21,526 nt of DNA from Chara braunii (taxonomy: Eukaryota; Streptophyta; Charophyceae; Charales; Characeae): positions 732,619 to 754,144 of the forward strand of contig BFEA01000391.1 in the NCBI GenBank assembly GCA_003427395.1, read 5' to 3'. This document shows positions 17,034 to 21,526 of the stretch, in pieces. Under the pieces are notes generated by a model that did not search any database, was not told where the DNA came from, and was given only the letters and a program-made list of their open reading frames with translations. The translations under genes and the position numbers were made by a program. How positions within the stretch are numbered: the first letter of the stretch is position 1; every line of letters starts with the position of its first letter.

Positions 17034-19050
17034 TGGGCGCGCAATTTTAAGGCGCACGTGTGATTTTTCCCTTTGTGTCTGAATATGGAGCCGGTATGGT
17101 CAACCAACCTAATTTCCATTACTGATTAGACTAAGGATTAATAGATTGACTTTTGTTCACCACGCTTGACCGGCGGTAGGTCTGGTGTGCAGGATGGTGT
17201 GTGGGACGGCCACGACACAGTTAGGGTAGGCCGGCATGGATGCCTGACGGCCGCATGTCTGGTTGTAGGTGGAGATAAGATTCCGGCAGTGCTCTTGGGC
17301 CTGTGCGTGGCCCCACACCGCCTTATATGGGGTTCCGTGCATGTTGGTTCCAAGCTTGGGCTTAGCCCTATAGGTTACGACATTGGATTGTGGTTGTGAA
17401 GTACAGGGATCGAGGCCAGCGGACGATGGCGCAGGGGCAACGGAGCAGCATGGAAAAAGCCGAGGGTTGAGGGCCTGTCGGGGCTATCTCCCTCAGTTTT
17501 TTTGTTAACAAGCGCGACGACGGGCCCGACCCACGGGACTGGCAAGGTGCCAGCAGCCCCTTACTTCCCTGAAATACCCGTCTTTGTAATTTCTTTTTAT
17601 TTTTACAGAGTTAATTGTTCCATCCCTTTCGGGGTTTGGTACCCTGGCTAGGACTGCCACCCAGGGGGCCAGCATAGTGGATACACCTACGAACTATTGG
17701 TGTACAGGCCGCGGTCGGCGCCTACTGTCCGTCAGCAGGCCCAACAAAAAGGTCATGTGGTCTTGACAGTCCCATGAAAAAGGGGCGGCTGTCCCGATTG
17801 GGTCCTTCGGGACATCCGTTAAAACTGGAACGATGTAGAGAAGACTAGCGGGCCCACGCGTGCAGTGACATGTATAAATTGAGGTATGGCCCGAACACCA
17901 CGACTATTATATTTTTTTGAGAGTATCTCGACGATTCGTCACAGTACGCTTCGGGCGCACTGACGAAAGACAGTGCGGGTGAGAGAGAGCGGAATATTGC
18001 AAGTAAAGTTGGGCAGCCACGGGCAGAAGTAAATAGGCAGCGGGTTGTAACGGCGGGTGCTAGTGGAGTGATAAGCAGTGACGGGCGCTGAATCGAAACG
18101 GAGGTCGGGCAACCAACAAGAAGCAGAAGTACCATGGGCGCCTTAGTGCGCCAGGTGCATTCATTGGAAAGGTGATCGGAGGCAGCAGAAGGGAAACGAA
18201 CCTGGCGCGAATTCGCACCGGGGTGCATTTGAAATTTGAGGGACAGCAAAGGAGCTATGGCAGAGTGAAGGAAACACAGCTCGCCCGTTCCTTAGTAGAA
18301 TCAGGCGAGGTAAAAGCCGATTTTGGGGTTATCACATCAGGCGAGTCACATGGCAGGCTCAGTTTGGTGGTTGAATTAGTAGAAAGGGGGCTAGGTAGTG
18401 AAGATAGTGCGCGGAGATGGCGGAAGGAGTGGATACGGTGGGTCAGAAAATCTCGTAGTTCACTCAAGCCTTGATGGAATCGAGTGAGCCAAGATATATT
18501 CCGGGGATTCTAAAGTCGGGCGAATCTACTGACGAAGTCGGATTAGCACGAGAGTTAGTAAGTTTGGTGTTAGTAGAAAAATGGGTTGCGCGGGGAGGTG
18601 CGAAAGTTCGGATATGGCACAAGTAGGACGTGGAGGCTTCCATTGGCTTCCGATGGAATCGAGCGAAGGGGGCTGGTTTTTGGGATTAGCGGATCAATTT
18701 TCTCGCCCGGTAAAGATGAGCTGCGGCGTAGTGTGATGTATCTTCCCGTCATTTAGTGGAAGATTCATTCTCATTTTGCACATTTGATGAGTAGTAAGAC
18801 GGGGCCCATAGTAGCATATCTGGACATGTTGTCGCAAGTATTCTCTTCGTAATGGTTGGCATCAACAGCTCATTGGTCGGGTTTCTAATAGGGATCGTGT
18901 TGAATCATGTGGAGATCGTCATCCCCTTCCTTCTCGATGTTGTCCCCTGGCGCGAAGATCTCCTTCTGCGACAGGCCGTGATTTTCCTCACCAAGCGGGT
19001 TGGTTTCTCATGGGTGAAATCTTCGTGGTTTGCAGTAGTGATTATAAGTG
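17034..19050. other. Two kb with no recognisable gene; possible LTR or decayed element
   Basis: All ORFs are short and lack motifs. Visible items are a T-rich stretch ending in TTTTTACAG at 17594-17609, hairpins CTGGCA/TGCCAG (about 17540) and GTCCCGA/TCGGGAC (about 17790), a TATA-like TGTATAAATTGAGG near 17871, and an interrupted inverted repeat TTCGTCA/TGACGAA around a TTCG loop (about 17935-17966). Purine-rich diverged repeats follow at 18289-18680. The TATA-like box would suit an LTR promoter, but no partner repeat was found. Confidence 0.4.
18289..18680 (+). repeat. Diverged tandem repeat, period about 190 bases
   Basis: Word series recur in order: CAGGCGAG (18330s) and CGGGCGAA (18518), TTAGTAGAAA (18377 and 18570), GCGCGG (about 18410 and 18587), GATGGAATCGAG (18472 and 18652). 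A further TTAGTAGAATCAGGCGAG lies at 18291. The ordered recurrence suggests two to three strongly diverged copies. The 100-codon ORF 18172-18474 across it shows no domain. Confidence 0.35.
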
Positions 19051-19692
19051 TTATGCTCCATCGTTATATCCGGCGAGTTTGTCTCCATTTGCCAGGTTCA
19101 ACACGGCGGTAGGTTTGACTTGGAAGAGGCGTTGATCGCCACACTGTCGAAGAACCCGTGGGCTCATCGTCAAGGGGGCACTACTTGTGTCAGTCGACCT
19201 TGGTGCTGCCCCGATCATCTCCTTGAGGTAGCCAGAGGGAGGAAGTAGCCGGAAGCGGGCCGAAGGGGGGGGTGGGAGTTTACTTGCTGGCCAGCGCGTG
19301 GCCCATCCCATCGGCCAAAGCGGCAACGGGCCAACGACAGAGTGCATGCTGGGCCGACTGACTTGTACCTTGCCCACTCTACAGTGGGGAGTAGTTGAAC
19401 AAGTGGCGCGAGCTTGCGAGGCTTGGAGTAGCGGGCGCCGCGAAAGCGGCTGTGAGGTATACTCTCTCCATGCCGTTGGGACTAGTCTCGGAGGGAGAGT
19501 CACCTGCAGTCCAAGCAGCCAACTGGTTGAGATATGAAGTTGCTGAGCTGTTGGGTTTGCCGAATTACGGTTTACTGGGCTACTGTTGGTAAGCCATCGG
19601 CTCACGGGGTTGTTGCTAGTATGACTGTGCAAACTACAGTTCGCTGTTTTTGCTACGACGCGACTACGGTTGTGCCCGCTGCTGAAGTCCAC
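19051..19692 (-). pseudogene. Possible gag-protease remnant on the minus strand
   Basis: A 213-codon minus-strand ORF has a Ser/Thr/Pro/Arg-rich composition and ends in a stretch reading DTSSAPLTMSPRVLRQ, LFQVKPTAVLNLANGDKLAG. This resembles the active-site-to-flap region of a retropepsin: an Asp-Thr-x-Ser/Ala start, an FISPxV-like helix start, and a P-x-x-V-x-L-A-N-G strand. The Gly after Asp-Thr is replaced by Ser. Upstream on the same strand the sequence becomes Gln/Ser/Thr-rich, as in many gag linkers. No RT could be found downstream. This could also be chance. Confidence 0.25.
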
Positions 19693-20045
19693 TGTTGCGA
19701 CTGTTCTGGCCGCTACGGTTACAGTGCAATCCGGCTATTGTGATATTCAGTGTTGTGCTGCTGCTGTGCGAGCCGTAGGTTGCTTCAACTGTGCCTCTAT
19801 TTCCAGCGACTGTTGTACTTGCTGTGGACTGCTGTGGTTGTTGAGCAACGTTGTGCTGCTGAGCGCGTTGTGTCTATTGCAGAAGCGACTGTTGTGTGTG
19901 CAGCCTTGCTATGCTAGTCCTCTGGGCGCTCTGAGTTTTCTTTGGGTGATCAGTGGTGGGTTGGACTGCTGTTCAGATAAGGTATGGGGGGGGCGGTTAG
20001 GCTACAAAGAAGGCTGTTGCCGCAACTTGGAGGAGTGGTTGTGAA
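19693..20045. repeat. CTGTTG/TGCTG-rich low-complexity stretch
   Basis: The words CTGTTG, GCGACTGTTG and TGCTGCTG recur irregularly, for example at 19698, 19808 and 19888. On the plus strand this opens a Cys-rich 124-codon frame (19670-20044); on the minus strand it would code Gln/Ser/Thr-rich sequence. The Cys richness follows from the TGT/TGC repeats, so I do not call a gene. Confidence 0.5.
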
Positions 20046-20406
20046 GAGGGTTATTGCTGCGATTTGGGAGTTCGTCAGGAGGGCCTGTTTCAGCAGTTTT
20101 GACTTCGGAAGTTGACCGAGTTGTTATATTGGCCACCATTGCGGGGCCCTCAGGCGCATCAAGGTATCAAGACCCTCTCACGCGAGTCTGAGCGCACCAC
20201 TCTTGTATCTGAGCGTCTCAAACTTATCTCCATCTGCCCTTCTTATTCTAATCACAAATTAAGAAAGTATAACTAAAGAGTTATAATTGAAGGTAATTTG
20301 GGCCGACTGAGCATTGTTTCTAAGACGAATGGCTCAGCGCTACGCCCACTTTTGCAGATTAAGTTCAGAGAGATATATATAACTTCGATTTTCGATTGGA
20401 CTGTCT
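20046..20406. other. No gene seen
   Basis: There are no ORFs of note. A CTGAGC/GCTCAG inverted pair lies at 20306-20311 and 20332-20337, and ATATATATAA at about 20373. Confidence 0.5.
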
Positions 20407-20414
20407 GCGATCAC

Positions 20415-20430
20415 ATATATATATATATAT
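20415..20430. repeat. (AT)8 microsatellite flanked by CGATCAC/GTGATCG
   Basis: Eight AT units. The flanking CGATCAC (20408-20414) is inverted at 20463-20469, and GTGAGAAGT occurs twice between them (20435 and 20456). Confidence 0.8.
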
Positions 20431-20516
20431 GGTCGTGAGAAGTCCCACTGTGATTGTGAGAAGTGATCGTCAGATACTTATCCCCCTATATATATGTGTA
20501 ATTATGTTGGGTGTTC

Positions 20517-20538
20517 GCGTGGCCTGAGTGGGCCACGC
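20517..20538. repeat. Hairpin, 8-bp perfect stem
   Basis: GCGTGGCC pairs with GGCCACGC across a six-base loop. First of five hairpins within about 330 bases. Confidence 0.85.
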
Positions 20539-20653
20539 TTAAAGGTAAAAATTGGGGTTGGGGTCGAGGAAAGAAAGAAAACCCCCTGAACAGTGTTGTA
20601 TGCTTCTTAGGGATTTCTTAGTCGGGCGTTAGTCCTGGCCCTGGATTCGAGGT

Positions 20654-20690
20654 CCTGGGATGTCCTGGTCCTTGTCCAGGACATCCCAGG
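20654..20690. repeat. Hairpin, 15-bp perfect stem
   Basis: CCTGGGATGTCCTGG (20654-20668) is followed after seven bases by its exact reverse complement (20676-20690). Pairing continues imperfectly outward for about 10 more bases per side. A 15-bp perfect stem with so short a loop is unlikely by chance. Confidence 0.95.
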
Positions 20691-20697
20691 CCCTAGA

Positions 20698-20730
20698 CTC
20701 TGCAGGGAAGGAATCTTCCCCTGGGCAGAG
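20698..20730. repeat. Two-part hairpin
   Basis: CTCTGC (20698-20703) pairs with GCAGAG (20725-20730), and inside it GGGAAG (20705-20710) pairs with CTTCCC (20715-20720) around GAAT. Confidence 0.85.
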
Positions 20731-20784
20731 CCTATCTGCCCTGCCCGTCGAGACACCCAACCCAAAGGCCAGAAATGTTGCGAG

Positions 20785-20808
20785 GGCTGAACGACATGTC
20801 CTTCAGCC
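20785..20808. repeat. Hairpin, 7-bp stem
   Basis: GGCTGAA pairs with TTCAGCC. Between them lies the palindrome GACATGTC, extending the fold after one mismatch. Confidence 0.75.
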
Positions 20809-20868
20809 GTTCAATATCGTGAAGGGCAACCCCTCACGATATATTACTTCAGCCATTCAATATCGCGA
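20801..20868 (+). repeat. Direct repeat of 22 bases, two copies
   Basis: 20801-20822 and 20847-20868 agree at 20 of 22 positions; both mismatches are transitions. Between and within them ATATCGTGA (20814-20822) pairs with TCACGATAT (20834-20842), forming the fifth hairpin. Confidence 0.85.
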
Positions 20869-20870
20869 GG

Positions 20871-21320
20871 CCGAAACTGCGATTGCCACGTATGACTAGC
20901 ATCGCCGGTTGATGTAGGAAGGGTTTGCAATTGTGCAACTTTATATTAACGTCTTGCGCGCGACGTTCGCCTGTCCTAGTGTCTAGAGTTATGGGATTAA
21001 GTGATTCGTATGTGTATACGTGTATCAAGAGTCAGTATAGGTCGTTGGTGCCAACCGAAAAGGTTACCCAAGGTTGTGATTTTGGGACGGGGAGGCCTTC
21101 GGCCTATTTTTGTTTTCTAGAGTTATTATAGTTGGACGTTGTAGTCCGTGGCAGCCGTCAAAGTCAAACCCCTTGACTCGCTTTCAGGCCCTAGGGGAAG
21201 GAGCTGGTCTCCAGGGCCATTAGAGACGATTGCCACCATAGGTACGAACCTGTGTACCACCCACTCTCCGCAGGGTGCGGATGAGGGTGTGGTTCTTAAC
21301 CGCACTTGGCGGCTACGTGG
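20871..21320. other. No gene seen
   Basis: Short ORFs only, with no motif. AGGCC-TTC-GGCCT followed by a T-rich run lies at about 21092-21115, a terminator-like shape with no gene in front of it to give it meaning. Confidence 0.45.
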
Positions 21321-21324
21321 CACC

Positions 21325-21379
21325 CTCGGCCGCGGCCGAGCCACGCCCACGCGGGGGCGTGCGCGCTCGGCCTGCGCAC
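21325..21379. repeat. GC-rich palindrome series
   Basis: The 16-base perfect palindrome CTCGGCCGCGGCCGAG (21325-21340) is followed by CACGCCC/GGGCGTG (21342-21348 and 21355-21361) and GTGCGC/GCGCAC (21359-21364 and 21374-21379). The block stops at an A-rich tail. Confidence 0.85.
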
Positions 21380-21400
21380 GTCGGCCGTTGTCTGCCTGCA

Positions 21401-21526
21401 TTAAAAAGATAATAATAAAAAAAAAAAATTTGGGGGTTGTTTTTGATAGGTAGCAAAAAAATATAAAAATAAAAATAAAAATAAAAATCATTTATTGATT
21501 GTTTTTTTTAATGATTGATTGATTGA
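21401..21526 (+). repeat. A-rich tail with (TAAAAA)4
   Basis: The sequence turns abruptly A/T-rich, with an A-run at about 21417-21428 and four TAAAAA units at 21464-21487, ending in GATTGATTGATTGA. Such tails can mark the 3' end of LINE or SINE insertions, but no body of such an element is recognisable upstream. Confidence 0.6.

Noticed and set aside
19670-20044. A cysteine-rich 124-codon ORF resembling a small secreted Cys-rich protein
   Set aside because: The Cys codons come from irregular TGT/TGC repeats. There is no regular cysteine spacing, and the hydrophobic parts do not form a convincing signal peptide at the start.
20415-20430. CRISPR-like or telomere-like repeats in the hairpin region
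   Set aside because: Units are not regularly spaced and differ from each other; the AT run is a plain microsatellite.
20654-20696. Helitron 3' end (hairpin followed by CTAG)
   Set aside because: The CTAG lies only two bases after the stem rather than about ten, is not followed by T, and no Rep-helicase or TC start is visible.
16944-21526. tRNA, rRNA or other standard RNA genes
   Set aside because: I looked for T-loop and anticodon-arm patterns and conserved rRNA blocks and saw none.

Overview
This window looks like repeat-dense nuclear DNA of a streptophyte (a plant or charophyte green alga). Nearly everything recognisable is LTR retrotransposon sequence of the Ty3/Gypsy (Metaviridae) type. 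One element carries a chromodomain-like integrase tail, its stop codons suggest plant-style CHG methylation decay, and no host gene could be supported. From general familiarity with such sequences I suspect a Chara-like charophyte; that is inference. One ambiguous base (N at 3839) suggests a draft assembly.

Element A (+ strand, 1 to 7895) is a Ty3/Gypsy chromovirus cut by the left window edge. It holds the last 414 bases of its 5' LTR, an initiator-Met-type primer binding site at 418-429, a long leader rich in TGACGTG motifs, an unrecognised ORF (1351-1884), gag with a CCHC knuckle (1931-3238), then protease, reverse transcriptase, RNase H, integrase and chromodomain (3325-6844), a polypurine tract and a 3' LTR ending at 7895. 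Every gene is broken by in-frame stops, almost all TAG, and by frameshifts.

Element B (- strand, 7896 to beyond 13730) is a second, different Ty3/Gypsy element. Reading right to left it has an LTR from 13730, a PBS at 13715-13726, a 1.25 kb leader, gag (12461-10517), protease, RT, RNase H and the start of integrase. Its integrase stops exactly at the 3' end of A's LTR, so A appears to have inserted into B's integrase gene. The rest of B should lie left of the window.

Region 14730-21526 is older or less recognisable. An AT-rich block (about 14735-15140) precedes a third gag (15214-16943, + strand) with Ala-rich start, Ser/Thr/Pro-rich linker, capsid-like domain and intact CCHC knuckle. It is followed after 78 bases by a polypurine run and no recognisable pol. 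From 16944 to the end I see no convincing gene: a possible minus-strand gag-protease remnant (19051-19692), diverged repeats, a cluster of five short hairpins at 20517-20842, GC-rich palindromes at 21325-21379 and an A-rich tail. The genes do not form a host pathway; the layout is nested, dead or dying transposons.
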